In this document: positions 11,181 through 25,500 of the stretch, piece after piece
Numbering within the stretch: the stretch's first letter is position 1
Layout: every line of letters starts with the position of its first letter
Origin: Micrasema longulum
Taxonomy: Eukaryota; Arthropoda; Insecta; Trichoptera; Brachycentridae
Direction: 5' to 3'
Assembly (NCBI GenBank): GCA_022494885.1
Contig: JAGVSM010003797.1
Coordinates: 1-64,000, forward strand
Length of the DNA: 64,000 nt
The notes under the pieces: model-generated
Seen by the model: only the letters and a program-made list of their open reading frames with translations
What the model was told of the DNA's origin: nothing
Database searches by the model: none
Made by a program: the position numbers and the translations under genes

Positions 11181-12430
11181 TTAATATAAAATTTTAGTAG
11201 ATATTTTTTTAGTTTTTTCTTTAACTAAATTATAATTTGTCGTATGCAGTATTTTAATTTGATAGTGTACAAAAGCCTATATTTCTATCGAACTAATTAT
11301 ATCAGTGTATATTAAAATTGGGCACCTAAAAAATCAACTGGGGAAGTTTTGTTTTTTTTTAAACTCAAAAACCTTAAATCAATTAGGAATTATGAAAAAC
11401 CCAAAACATGTGAATAACAAAACTCTTATTGTAAAAGATATTTTTACCCAGTAAAAAGATCCTGTAATTCTGTTATTACTCAAATTACCAAGTAACACAT
11501 TTTTTAAATGTAATCTGAATAAATAATACATATGTTTATGAAAAAAAAAAAATAGTACACAAGGCAACATTCCCTGTAATCTTTTTTATAAAATATTCCG
11601 CGACGGTTGCACAATTTAAAAAAATGTAAATAAGTTGTTTATTGATTCTCAGTGTTTAAGTGAATTGTTATTTATATAAAATAACCTATTGTTTAAACAA
11701 AATATTTTATTCCTATTATAATTGACAACAATAATTTTTGGTAAAGGTGAGAAACGACTCCTTTGATTTACTAATGTAAATAATTATTACCTCTATCAAA
11801 TTATAAACTAATTGAGGACCCTTTTCACAAAGCAAAATATCTACAAAAAAAACAAAAATGTGTTGAAATCGATTCTTCTATATGAGATCTATTGATTGAT
11901 GAAATAAAATTTTAACAAAACGATATATGCACATGGGAAGTTGTAGCGAGTTGAATTGGATTGGATTATCATTTCATTGAGAAATAATATGAAAATATTT
12001 CAGAAATAACATACCTATACGTAGGCATATAAAATATAACAAAAAAAAACAGTTAAAAATGATTTCATGAAAAATTAAACTGACATGTTTTATCCTAACA
12101 TAAATATATACATTCATATTACAAAATATGTAAATATATCATTTGTGTGAAAATTCAGAATGTTTGGATTTTTTAAATAAATAGTTCCAGTTTTTCTATA
12201 ATATTGATTTCCAGTATATGAGTTAGAATTTCTATAAAACAGTATTTATTTTTGTTAAAAACCTAGTAGATATTTTTTTATCATAAAAAAACCCTCTCCA
12301 GAAAATTGAACTTTTTGTAGATATTTCGCTCTGTTAAAACTGTCCTCAATGAACATGAATAATTCTCTATAAAACCACAATCACAAATAAAACGGTAATT
12401 TGCAAGTGAATAACAAAAACTAAGTACATA
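11181..12430. other. AT-rich non-coding stretch
   Basis: No exon or recognisable repeat; only chance open frames. Confidence 0.4.
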
Positions 12431-12431
12431 A

Positions 12432-12692
12432 TATCGTGGGGTAATAACTACAACTAGGTAACTTCAAAACCAGGATTTGGAGGACTTCACCACTAAAAAC
12501 ACATTTTTGTATCTTCCTCCATGAATGCTACAAATAGATATGTCGTGGTGCATTTAAATAATATTATGATGATTTGAATGCACGACTTTTGTAGCATTTA
12601 TGAAGAAATTTAAAAAAATAGACTTTTAGTGGTGAACTCAAAAATCCCGATTTTTAAGGTACACCCAGTTGTAGTAATTACCCAGCGATATA
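12432..12692. mobile_element. MITE / fold-back element, same family as 7988-8168
   Basis: Nearly the whole element is an inverted repeat. The left half (from TATCGTGGGGTAATAACTAC through CTACAAATAGA) is mirrored by the right half (TTTTGTAGCATTTATGAAG through GTTGTAGTAATTACCCAGC). TTCACCACTAAAA and its complement sit in the middle of each half. The transcript would form a long hairpin. No coding frame. Confidence 0.75.
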
Positions 12693-12699
12693 TATTTTG

Positions 12700-15600
12700 A
12701 TTTAAAATCAGTATTAATACTACCTATATATTCAAACAAGAAACCCATTTAATACTGCAGAGAAAGAAAACCGTGTTAGATGTCACAAAATTGCTTTAAA
12801 ATGATTTTTTCACATTACAATGTTATGTTTTACTGTTGAAAAAAACAATGTAGGCTGGTAAGTACAGTATACTTTGAACAGCCACTAACAAATGTTAGTT
12901 TTGAATTTTTCGATAATTCACGCATAAATTATATCATTGTATAATTTATGCCGACAAAAAAATATTTGTCCTCCTCTGGCGGCCATCTTTTAACCTGTTC
13001 AGGCCTGATGTAGAACTCTCTACAAGCAATTATTCAAGAAAATACTTTTGACATTTACACGATCATGAAGTTCTGTAAATTTTGACAGCTAAGTGTAAGA
13101 AACAAATACCCTACTTTATTGTTGTAGTCGCCGCAATAGTGATGTCCGCCAAAAAACGTCACCATCAATCAACAGTATCTACTTTATATTGAATTATATT
13201 GTAGGTAAGTGTTTTTTTTTAAGAAGTTCGCAATACGATTAACTAAATTGAGTCAACGATAATTTTGACGTTGACCTTATTTATGCGCCAATTAAATACA
13301 GTTAAACATTAAAAAATAAAATATACTATTATGCATGATGGTCACTTAAAACGAGGTATGTTCACAAAATAGTAACTTTAGCTCTATTTTTCTCGCACTG
13401 CCCAGAGATATAAGAATTGATGGTATTTTAAGTAGCGAAATTATAATTAATGTGGAAGTGAAAACCCGTTTCTACTCACACCATCTGATGCAATATTATT
13501 CAAAATTGATAAATCGATATCGAAAATCGAAAGAAAAAAGTCTGCCACAACACTATTGTAAGCTGTCAAAAGTACCTTCTTATATTGCCTGAACTGTAGG
13601 CTATTGGAATGTTTTATGTATGTAAGTACCTATATCGTTTTATTTATTTAAATCTTCAAGTACAAAGAATAAGTACTTTCAAAAGCAATATCTTCCAGCC
13701 AACCAAAAAAGAGACCGGTCAACAGAAGAGTTGGTCATAAATTTGTACTAAAAACAAAAATATATTTCAAAAGATACATGAATAAACCTAATTAGTTCAA
13801 AATAACAGTTGTTTTTTAATGGGGAGATAAGACTTGCACATGTTAACTTAAATAAATGTACATTTTGTTATACATATTAAAAGATGAGGAATGTAGACTC
13901 AGGTAATGAGTTTGGAAAGAGAGAGAAAGAGGAACCAAATATATATTTTAAAAACACTGAAACAAAGGTAAACTTGTGTTTCCAAATGCAATTAAATAAT
14001 TTTTGGTAGGTATTCACATATTATAAGAGCAATTTATTTATAAAGAAATTAAAAAATATTCGAGTGACATGTGAGAAAAGAAATCATTGATGGGAAGACT
14101 AAACAGCGTAACTGCATTTTTGATCATTTCACAATTTATATAAGAAAATGTTCCTTGTGTATGCCCGCACAATGGTATTAACAGTATACTACAACTACTC
14201 AAAACATTAATAAATAACTTTGTGCCTATTAAACTTAGGTTTTAATCAAATAAGTATGAGCATTTGTGTCATATTTTCAGAGGTACAAATAGTACAAGAT
14301 GGTCTCAGCAATATAAGTAGACTCATTTCTATCATTCATTGAGTGGTACAATAAATGATAAGTTAAGTTAGTTCTAAGTAGACTCATCTCTGTCCCCCAT
14401 CTTTAATGGTTCAAGTAGCATATCTGGAATCTTTCTGTTATTTTCACAAAATACTTGAATGTGGTTACACAGATTAAATGATCTGTAAATAATAATCCAT
14501 TTTGCAAAATATGAGTTCTGTAGCTAAATAATTAAGTTCATAGTAATGTTTTTTTGCTCGCCTGAAAAGTTACACTTATGCAATTATACCATTATGTCCG
14601 CCCATCGGAGAAATGTACACAGTACAGTCCTCCTTAGAACAGGTTATCCTGGTAGGAGAGCTGTTAAATAAATTTTGTGTCAGTTTTTTTCATACAGTAA
14701 ATACGTTTTCAAAAATAACTGCATTAGTTAACACTTAAAGTAAAATACATTTTTTAGATTAAATTTAAATCAAATAATATGGTATAAATAAATATTAATT
14801 ACATTCTTGCTGTAAGATTAAAGAAACTGTTCTATATTTAGATACTGAGAATTTGACTAATTTTGAAACCAGACAAACTATTTTCTATAAAATTACGTCT
14901 AATTGTCTTCGCTGAAAAAAAAACATACATGTTTTCAATCTCTTTACTACAGAATACATACTGTTTAAATACAAATTCTAAAGCAGTTTATAAAAAAAAT
15001 ATCCAGCTACAAATGTTAATATAAACAATATTGTAGAAGCTGCCTCTGTTATGCTAATTACAATATTGGATGTGTTAGGAATATTAAAATATTACAGATT
15101 TTACAATTGGAATATTTCGCGGGTAAAATGAAAAGTGTTTAAAGTATTACATGTATGATGCCTTATAAAATGTTTTGTTTTGATAATTGAAGGATTTGTA
15201 TTTATGTAAGTACATATTATATAACAAAATGAAAAAGGAGAATAAGATAAACACATACTGAAATTACTAATAAATTCAAATTAATACTGATAAAAATAAT
15301 TTCTGTGAAAATATATTCAAATGAGAAGTTTGAAAAGCATTAAAGGAATTCATAAAAAATATCGGAAGTCAAAAGTAAGAAGATAAATGTAGGGATAGAA
15401 CCTTATTGATTCAGACTGTCTTTGAGATCCTTCAGTTGCCGGGCATGTGAGAAAACAAAAAAACATATAACATGTATTAATTAGTCATATAAGAAAACAG
15501 TTCACACTTGTGCAAACAAAACTGTAAAACGTTTGTGGATTTGAGATGCTGATAAATGATAAGTGTTGTGTGGGCCGTTATACTCAAACAGGATGTTCAG

Positions 15601-15700
15601 TTTTCAATGCTATTTATTTAAAGACATAGGAAGAATAATTGACAGTAACTGCACTTGTAATAAAGTGGATATCTCCAGTTCCAGATTGCAAGAATCATCA
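12700..15700. other. 3 kb AT-rich stretch without recognised genes
   Basis: I read both strands and saw no exon with splice sites and protein similarity. Simple AT-rich tracts dominate. Confidence 0.4.
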
Positions 15701-15704
15701 TCAT

Positions 15705-15878
15705 GGCGGCCTCCACGGTGTAGTGGCTAAGACACCTGACTCCGGCTCCGGAGGCTCCGGGTTCGATTCCCAGTGAGAACACAAAAATTCCATGTGACGT
15801 TTCTTAAGCTTGGGTGTTTTGTGCTGTAATTCACCACTGGAATTGAGCCTTCTGGCATGTTGTAGTGTAAAAAAAACC
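15705..15878 (+). mobile_element. tRNA-derived SINE, family 1, + strand
   Basis: It starts GGCGGCCTCCACGGTGTAG, has a B box GGTTCGATTCC at ~15761, and ends in the shared GGCATGTTGTAGTG tail with an A-run. It is more diverged than the copies at 7086 and 54004. It lies only ~20 bp from a family-2 SINE on the other strand. Confidence 0.8.
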
Positions 15879-15899
15879 TATAATAATAAATGTTTATAA

Positions 15900-16127
15900 T
15901 CATCCCTTTTCCAACCTAATGGTGCAAAGGGCACTGCATTGGTACAACAACCGCAGCATATCTTCATCATTTTTGTTACACTTCAGATACCAGTCCAGGG
16001 ACTATGAAATACTCTAGTGTAAAAATACCCTTTTGAATAAATATATTATGTCAACCCTGTTGGGAATCGAACCCGAGACCTTTTGCATGGTACATTAACA
16101 CGCTGGCCATTAGACCACGAGGCGGGT
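15900..16127 (-). mobile_element. tRNA-derived SINE, family 2, near full-length
   Basis: Read on the - strand, the head is CGCCTCGTGGTCTAATGG with B box GGTTCGATTCCC. The body shares blocks with the + strand copy at 34965-35225: GGACTGGTATCTGAAG, GCAGTGCCCTTTGCACC, and the end GGAAAAGGGATGAT. A 3' fragment of the same family is at 55978-56105. Confidence 0.8.
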
Positions 16128-16129
16128 GG

Positions 16130-17860
16130 ATTGCAAGTATGTTTATCGTTTTCTTATTATAGTTATGAGAAAGATATACATATATAAATAATAAAAACCA
16201 TGTAGTTCCTTTGTAGTACCAACATTTACTCAGATAGGACAATGAAACAATATTCATTACCGGTCATACTACAAATCTCAAAAGAAAATGTTACAAAAAA
16301 GTTAGTTGCATAAGAGATATTAGGTATTTTTCACCACATTGTTGACGGTATGTAGCCAGCAGCTCGGTTATTAGCTGGGGAGAAATATATGCACCGGGTA
16401 GACTTAATTTATAATCACTTTGGTTATATTCATGTATCTGCCAGTTTTTTGAGAAGTCAAGTCAGAGTTTACATTTATTGTTCATACTTAATGAGCCAAG
16501 AGAACTTGGATCTGTAAAATATTTTTAATTGGGTCTTGCACGTTTTTAAAAATATTATTTTAAAATAGGCAAAAAACTACAATGGTTTTTTTTTTTCATG
16601 CGACATATCATACGGAATGGTTTCACACCATATGGGACAAACGACACGCATTACATTACCTCTCCATACTTGTACGCGATTTTTGTTAGAAGCCACTCGA
16701 CAGGCATGACGTGTGATGTCATAATGACATGACGCTAACTGCGAGCCGTTATACATGTGCTCTTTTTTAAACCCAAATATAAATGAAAACATGTTTTTTA
16801 TACATTGATAGGTATCTCATTATAAAAGTAAAGATTTGTTATTTTATTTTCGATTTGTGAAAATACCCTATTGTAGTAATGATTTTCTTAGCTATGCATT
16901 GAAATAAATACCATTTAAAACAGAATTGTGTTTACATGTGTCAAACTAGAACTGTGAAGACGTGTAATGAAGGACTTACTCTATAGTGATCTAAAATTAT
17001 CCAAAAAGAATAATGATATTTATTTGTATCAAAACAATACCTATAATTAGAAATACTATTTTACATATTATATTATCTCCATATACATAGATGAAACAGC
17101 TGACGTATAATAAATAGACACATTATTTCTATACTAGCTACATCTAAAATATAGCAAATATTGCACTGCCCTCAACAATTTGAAAAAAAAGGGGTAGCAA
17201 ATTATGTTACACATGAAAACATTTATGTGAGAAAGAGATATACATATTTCCTTAGTTTATATTGATTTATGTGTGACACGGTACGATAGAAACGACACTA
17301 GTGTTGTGTGCCAACCTCGTTTCAAACCCTTTTTGCCTTTTGTTATATTTGAAAACAAGCGCATTTCCTGGTTATATTCAATATGAGTGACATCTTTTGT
17401 ATCTTAACCACACACATTTTTACAAATATGTATTGTATTCCTATTTCTTTTACACAAGAGTTATTTATTATGTCTTTTCCATTGATCGTCTCTGGTGGTC
17501 ATCTATACACATTAATAATAATTGGTTGTCTTGATGCATTTAAGCAATACTGTTCAAATTTATATTTTATGTCTAAAAGAGCAGGTGTCTCTTGGTTAAA
17601 AGATCATATATTTAAGCTCTAAAAATTTGGCATTCAAATGATACAACAGCTTAAATTCTGATTGTTAGATATTGTTTAGATATATCATGCGATTTCTCCG
17701 AATCGCACATTTCTTAACTGAGCCTTTTATTATCCCTCCATTTAATGTAAAGATACACTTTACAACCCAATACATTGGTTCCAGGAGGACACACTAAAAT
17801 TAGATTCCTAACTTAGTACATCCTGACTATGACAATTTATTAATATTTATGTATTAAACG
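16130..17860. other. AT-rich non-coding stretch
   Basis: No exon was recognised. Open frames near 16051-16257, 16577-16792 and 17383-17622 have no recognisable domain and no splice context, and the first overlaps a SINE. Confidence 0.4.
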
Positions 17861-17865
17861 ATATA

Positions 17866-18774
17866 CAGTAAAACCTCGTTTTTATGTTCCTCGATTTTAC
17901 ATTTTTCCGCTTTTTACACTGAAATATTTAGGTCCCATTTTTTTCCATACATTCTCATTAAATTTTCCCCCCAATTTTATAACCCCGGTTTTATGTCGAA
18001 ATTTTTTTCATAACTCATTCGATCTGTCAAAAGATGATCCGCGCGCCGCCGCATGAATGGAGAATAAAATCGAGGTAAATAAAAAATGTGTAAATTATTG
18101 TCTCAAACTAAATTCAAAGTAGGTGCAGTGTAATTGACCATTTTGTTTAAGTGTCTAATTTTGACATTTGACGAAATAGCGACATGCAGTTGAGCATGTT
18201 TAAAAATAATAAAGTCTTTACATCAATGATGCAGAAAGTTAAAAAAATTGGCAATATTATTATTTGATGTTATACACACATAATGTGAAAAGGAGATAGT
18301 TTAAACAGTTATCATAAAAGCTCGAAACAGTCCGCCATGTAAATGACAGTTGAGATTTTGTGGTGACTAAAAAAAGTGATACCTTCAATAAATTTCCCAA
18401 TATTTAGGGAAAAAATAGTTGTATGCGTTTTATGCAAATTCTAATTTTTATTTTCGTGTTTTAAGGTTAAGTACCTAGATAAAATTATTTATGCATATAT
18501 TTTTTTAATTCAATAAAAAAATAACATTGTGGTATTGTTTGAAAAAATACAAAATATTTTTAATTATGTATATCATTGGTAAATATGAATAATCTCCAAT
18601 CATGACAGTTCTTATAATTTTTCTGCAGTATATTTAGTACAGTCTTGTTCAATAATTATATTTTAATGAAATTTATTTTTTCCATACATTTTTCATTTCC
18701 TCACTTTAAATTTTTCCTCAGTTTTACACTTTTATTGTTGCTCCCTTAAAAAACGTAAAACAGGGGTTTTACGG
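17866..18774. mobile_element. pogo/Tigger-like DNA transposon remnant (non-autonomous, ~0.9 kb)
   Basis: The left end is TA then CAGTAAAACCTCGTTTTTA. The right end is AACAGGGGTTTTACGG then TA, giving inverted ends of the CAGTAAAACC type with a TA target duplication, as in the pogo branch of Tc1/mariner. Subterminal T-rich blocks (TTCCATACAT) appear near both ends. No transposase frame remains. Confidence 0.65.
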
Positions 18775-18879
18775 TATCTGTACTGTTTTTCACAGTTGTG
18801 AAAAGTGTAATTATTTTTTTTTGGTGGCATTATTCTTCGTAGCTTCACGTCTGATCTTGACGGAAGTCCATCAGAGAAT

Positions 18880-18903
18880 GAAGGCAAAGAAGGCAAAGAA
18901 GGC
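18880..18903 (+). repeat. Short tandem repeat GGCAAAGAA
   Basis: The unit GGCAAAGAA is repeated twice and followed by a third GGCAA, in a locally GC-richer patch (18840-18940). The reason for the patch is not clear. Confidence 0.6.
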
Positions 18904-18909
18904 AACTAC

Positions 18910-21690
18910 CCACCAATTGAAATGCCATGTATTACGCGCTTATAATGTATCTATTTATTAGTACGTCTTTAAATGACATTCAAGTATGCATTTTGAAATT
19001 TCTACAAAAAAATGATCTCATAAACTTAATTTAATTGCTTGCAAGGAATTCACTAATTTTAAGTACCTATATGGATTTACCCAGTCATAATTTAATTTTT
19101 AATCTAATTTGAGTGAGTGAAAAATATGTAACTTTAATAAACATGAAATTTGTTTTGAACAAATTTTTTTTTTCAGTGTATTATAATATTTTTAATGATA
19201 ATTTTTTTTTTTTAAATTAAACGAGTTGAATGTAACATGTATCCTACTTTCTATAAGCATTAAATACTTAAAAATATCATTGTCTCAATTTGAATACAAC
19301 GTAAGTCACTAAATGATAACTTTACAGGAGACAATAATTTTGTATTTAAGGTACACATGATTTTTAAGTGTTTTATCCCAGAAAAATTAACTACTGACCT
19401 ACTGATTTACGCCATTTTCCAAGATACATACATCTTCTTTGAAAAACGCTTTATTTGAAAAATGTGTTTTATCTCTTTTTTGTTAACAATTTTTTCATTC
19501 AAATGACAGAGATAGATGCTATTTTGTATGGTGAAAAATATTCAATCATTATCTCAAATACAAAAAAAAATTCTTACATTGTATTCAAATTAAGGTGACG
19601 ATACACTACAAGGAATTTAATATTTGAAATTATAAAAATGTTAAAATTGACACAATTGATAGTCAGAATCTATCTGTAAATATAAATACTTTATATATTT
19701 ATATAATCGTGAACATAAACACTTTAAAAACAGAATAGAAGAAATTAATGAACACCCGCTTAATTGTGCTTAATAATTGCAAATCTACAAGGCTGACATT
19801 TCTTTGTATATTAGAAGTTGAATACTTATAATTTATTCTAAACCTAACAATAATCTACAGATATTTTTATCGGCTCTATTGAAAATTTCCCTAGTGGATA
19901 CTATAGCGTGCATTTGTACTATCACAAGCTGAAAAATAAACTCAGAAGTCTTCTCCTGGATCTTCGTAAGTATATAAATAAATAACTTCATTTGTCTTCC
20001 ATCTTCAATCCGTCATCCGAAATTGTTCTTCTGCTAAGAATTATATTCCTATTCTTTGGTGCAATATTGCGTACATCAAAATAACATAGTGATTTGGTAT
20101 ATTACTAACTATTATTATGTAATAACTTTGGTAAATAAATGTTTAGTCAAAATGATTCAAATATGCAGCGAGTAATATAGATAATCAAGTGTAATATATA
20201 TCATCAGGTCCACGTGAAGTATGAAAATGTGCCATTTTCGTAAAATTTGATAAGACACTGTGGAAAATTCTTGAATCTGTATCTCTAATGGTTACAAAAA
20301 TTTGACATTTATCCATAAGGCGAATCTGCTATCTAAGAAGATCAAGCAAACTTGTAAACAAACAAAATGTACTTAAGGTGGTTTCATTCTCGATGACATC
20401 TATCGGAGGTCTTTCTAAGCTCTCAAATTTCATATATAATTTCGTATAGTCACAGAAGTCACTATAGGTATACTACAATTGTTTCGAACTATATAAACAT
20501 ACTAATTTTAAATAGTTACAAAGTTATATATTAATATTCCTACTCTTAAAGTTGACTCTTTAGATGGACTTGACAATATTGATACAATTAAACATTAATA
20601 TTTTAAATATTGCTGTGTCGGGATTTGACAAATCTCAAAATAATAAATTACATGTAGTCTGTCCATATTAAAATATAGAATTTCTAAGACTTATAAATGT
20701 ATAGGAAATATATAACATATTTAATAAAATTTGTGTATCAAAGGCACAGCTGGACATAAGTTCTATATCACGTTTTATTTTGAATAGTTCCATTCTTTAT
20801 TTAAATATTGCTAACGAAAATTAAGAACAATCGTAAACGAAAACTTTTGCAATAGCATATTAAAGGACAAATCATTCAATAGTTTAAATGACATAAAATA
20901 TGTTATCCATCATCCATATTATGCACGCTATACATTTCATTAAAATATTAAAATTCACCCGAGATGAAAATATGCAAAAGACTATCATGAAATTGATCAC
21001 ATTCCATTACTAAGAACGTATATTTTTTATACAAAATGAATGTGGTTCACGGGTTTTTTAAATTGTATTGAGTAAACGGATTATGTTTTAAACATTACTA
21101 ATTTCATTTTTGTTTATTTCTTTTAACTCGGAATTAAATATCCCTTGCGAATTATGTTGCAATAAAGACTTCGTCTTAAATTATTTATTTTTAAATTCAA
21201 ATTATCATTTTTAAATAACACAAATGATTACTATTTTGGCGAAAGTTTATAAAACAGATATTTAAATAATAAGAAAATAGCTTGGCACCATTGGCACAAT
21301 GCACAACACACAAAAGCCTTAATAATAAAGATGATAGCTTTATACACATCAGTATATTTCCCGATGTATTTTCCACAAGTCAACATTATAAACAATACGA
21401 TGAATATAGAAATAAATTTAAAAAAACAAATATTAAGATTAATATTAATCCCAAAGCAAACATCATGCATGAGCACATACATAGTTATATAGTTATTCAC
21501 ACCACCCATGATTGTAATCTTTAGGAAAGGTTTAATTAAAAACCACCATCATGTTAATATAATATTGATAGTGAAGTGGCTTGGCACATTATACTTTTTT
21601 TTTATTCATGGCTTTAAACAAGAGATGTAAGGATAAATAAATTACTATTACCCTCCGTTTGAAAGAGATGATCTACCAAAAAAAAACGAA
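18910..21690. other. AT-rich non-coding stretch, possibly holding the unseen 3' end of the downstream AP-1 sigma gene
   Basis: No clear exon was found. The missing last exon of the - strand AP-1 sigma gene starting at 29014 would have to lie below 22512, here or farther left. I searched by eye for a short - strand exon like the 45-bp final exon of the second gene copy and found no convincing match. Confidence 0.35.
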
Positions 21691-21697
21691 CACAAAT

Positions 21698-21838
21698 AAT
21701 TATATTTTATTGGGTCAGAATTCAAAAGTTCAACCTCTGAATATTTAGAAAAGTTAATGTCAGGTTAGGTTATGTTAATGTTAGAATTTAGTAGATATAA
21801 CATTTATATTTTTAAATTCTGACCGCATAATATAAAAA
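21698..21838. mobile_element. Small MITE with ~25-bp inverted ends
   Basis: The left end ATTTTATTGGGTCAGAATT and the right end AATTCTGACCGCATAATAT are imperfect inverted repeats about 140 bp apart. No coding frame. Superfamily not assigned. Confidence 0.5.
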
Positions 21839-22511
21839 GCTACATTTTAAAATAATGCAGATCTACAAATTCACTAAATAAATTTAAATAATCAATAAAT
21901 AAATGACTAATTAGATTATTTTTACAGTAATTGCCATTCATAATTTAATTAGAAGGCAGTACTAAAGTCGACAAAACAAAATATCACCTAAATACTAATA
22001 TTTAACTCAAGATCAAGAATGTATCTAAAATTATTTTACAATAAATTATTGGACAAAACAAAAATATTTTTATAATGCTAAAATGGTTTAAAAACAGGCA
22101 AGAACCAAGCGATTTTTATAGGCAAACCAGTGTAACTAGAGAGTAGATTATAAAGTTAACTACTGCCTTTTGCTATATTTTATTCATAACTAAAAGCCAA
22201 GCAAACTTATCTGAAAAATTAAGTAGGGCATCACATTCAATATAGTGTTGCCTGTGCCTAAAAAATAAACAAATTTCCATAAAATGGTAACGGCATGTTA
22301 ACACTCACAACTAAACAGAATCTGACGGAAGCGGAATGATGAATCCAAAATGGAACCGTGAGTTCACTTATTGTTGATTTTTTTATTTCCGAAAGTTTGA
22401 CAGCGGCGCCATCTGTCACCAATTAGACTGGTATGCCTTTGTGACAGGTAAATGGACGGATAACTATAAGTAATTTAATTATTAAAGTAGTTCGTTAGAG
22501 GGACTACTGAC

Positions 22512-25500
22512 CTCCTGCAGAAGGTCTTGTGCTGCGATTGCCTTCAAAACATTTTTCTTTGAAGTTTCCTGAAGCTCACCACCAATAACCAGCTCGTCAA
22601 GGATGAAATAGGCCTTCTCAAAGTTGAAGATGATGTCCAATTCACAAACCTATAAGAAAAGTAACTTTTGACAAAAATAATATTTGTTTAATGATTTGAG
22701 GGCAACCGTAATATTACGACAACTTGGCAGAGGAAACACACCAACATAGAACAAAATACAATATGATTTATGTACATAATACCCGAATTACGGAAAAGTT
22801 GCACGAGGAAACTATTGACTACATTCTTTCATAATGGACATTGTGCCGTGGCGCAATTGGTTAGACGGCCAACCGTGAAACTGGCGTCACAGGTTCTATT
22901 CCCACCAGTTGCAAGAAAAAAATCAAAGAAAGATTTTTTTCTCAGTTGGTCTGGGTTTTGTGGTGTATTTTTCATTACCTTCTTCCATATCCCCTTTATC
23001 CCACCCGCTGACAAGCCTCATAATAGAGGCCTAGCGGGTTATTCCTTTAAAAAAAAAAGACTTTTTTTTTTAAGTGTCATTGACACATTTCTGGTCATGC
23101 AGTTACAGGAGGATCCCAGCATAATGCTTGTACGAGGTTTTCCTGTAATTTGAATTACCTAATACCTAAAACACGTACAAATTTCACTCAGACAAATTTC
23201 TCTTTTGTAGCCCCAAAACTGTTCAATGTCCTGAACAAACAGAAAACTAACGAAAGTTCTCTAAGACGAAAGCTATCTTCAAGAGAAGTGAACAAGTTTG
23301 GATATTATCTAAGGAAAGATACTATTGCAGGAGACTGCTGCGAGACATTGCATAGATTTATATACTATTAAGCTTGTATGTTTATTAAAATTTATGTTTA
23401 TGTAGTAATTTTTATTTTTAGAATTCTTTAATAATGTTGTATCCGAACTCAACACAGGGCTCTTGGCCTCATAAAATTAGGGATACATTATTATTTTTTT
23501 GTAATATGTATCTCTGTGTGAATAAATAGAATTTAAAAATTGAAAATAATATTGGTCACGGGGAGTCTATGGGGTTGATGACAACCGATAGATGAACAAC
23601 GCTATGTGAATAATAATATGAAAAAATTTGGTATGGTATAACAATTGAAATATATTTGATCAAATATAAGATAAATTAACTTACAATAGGGAATTTATTT
23701 AACATTTTATTATTTTTACATTTTTTTATTTAAACTTCGCCCAGCTTACAAGGGAACATATCCTGTTCTAAGCCAGATAAATTACAATTTAAATGTATAT
23801 ATTCATTTGTATACAAATTTATTTTAAAAAAAAAGATGAACATAATATACAGTCGAACATGGTTATTACGAGGAAGATGGGACCGACTGAATTTGCTCGT
23901 CGTAAGCATGACTCGTTATACCAGAGAAAGGTTTTTTTTTTAAATCCAATCGCCATTGCATATTGTCTGTAAACAAATAAATATCCGTATAATTTGTACA
24001 GATAATAAAAATAATAAAACTCTTTAAGAAAATTATAATAAATGCTTACAAACCTACTACTTTTGAAATTCAAAATGTGGATAAATAAACATTTTTATTT
24101 TTACACAATATTAACACTGTGGATAAGAAGATTTTTCACACACCTCAAGATTTTCCACGCCACATTCTATTTCACAAAAAAATGGCACTTTTTCACGAAT
24201 TGAGAGACACTTCCCCTTGTTAGTAGACATGTTTATAATTCAAGGGTTAGTTTTTAACTGATCTGACATCACCCACTCGTTATATTTATTATGCATTGAC
24301 CATAAAACATTAAAAAAATATAAAAAAAGCATTGTAAAAACCCCCGAAATAAGGATGTCATTCATAAACTACAAGAGAAGTTGTGAATTGTAATGTGGTG
24401 CCGAGCCGGTACTTACTGGGTTCAGAGCCTAGATTTTTTACACGCATTTTCAATGTCGTCTGCGAAAACACCAATTAGGTACTTAGGCACTTACATAGTG
24501 ACATAAACGTCGTCAGATCCCGATGCCCAGAGGCATCAGTCCTAAGTTATATGCCCGTTTAGATTTTACACTCAGGCTCTTAATTTTAAAATTATGATTT
24601 TGAACGATTGAAGTGTTTTAGCTCAACTGTTGACAGTATTTTTGTTCGTTATATCCGAGAAGTAGCTCATTATAAAAGTGAATAAATGTATGGAGAAAAC
24701 CATAAACTAAAATGCTGATGAATTTTTCCTCGTTACATCCGAGATCTCGCTATTTCCGTGATCGTTATAACCAAGTTCGACTGTATAAATTTACAATAAC
24801 TGGTGTATCTCTAATAACTTGTTTTTAAATGTTGATAAATGTAAATTATTATTTTTTTGTAGAAATAAATCTCCAATTTTATTTCCATATTCGATAAACA
24901 ACATTCAACTGGAAAAAGTCACAGAGATTCGAGATCTTGGTGTCATATTTGAATAAAAACTTGCATTCAAAAGCCACATCAACCACATTACTTCTTAAAA
25001 TATGAAAACTTTGGGTTTCATTCTTAGAACCATAAAGGATTTTGAAGCAGTTAAAATAATGAAACTCTTGTTTATATCCTTGGTTAGAAGCCAATAAAAG
25101 TACAACTCTACTATATGGTCCCCTTTTTACAAAATTCGCATAAATAATGTTAAAAGAGTCCAATGAAATTTTTTAAGATTCATTAATTTCAAACTGCATA
25201 TTCCTATAGAACAAATTAACTACATGTCTTTGTTAAATTTTTATAATTTACCTACTCTGGGTGATCGTAGGACCTGATGTTTTAATATAAAATCATTAAT
25301 TACAATAAATATTAATATACCAACACGTAGAACTAGACAAAATACTCTATATTATTGTCACCCTTCTCAAACCAACTATCTTTGTCACTCACCTATACCG
25401 CGTATACACAGACTAGTAAATGAATGTACCTCATAATGACATTTTCAACTTGAGCCTCTGTGAATTCAAATCATCTCTTTATAAATATTTTATGATGTTC

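Noticed and set aside
17383..17622. 79-aa open frame as a small gene
   Set aside because: Hydrophobic AT-driven composition, no domain and no splice or neighbour context.
19935..19970. Possible final exon for AP-1 sigma copy A (- strand, GAAGATCCAGGAGAAGAC)
   Set aside because: No pyrimidine tract or convincing AG acceptor in phase, and the peptide does not resemble the family C-terminus.
22846..22920. tRNA-like sequence (also at 42266-42340, 34967-35035 and 16050-16127)
   Set aside because: Same reason: SINE family 2 and 3 heads followed by shared bodies.
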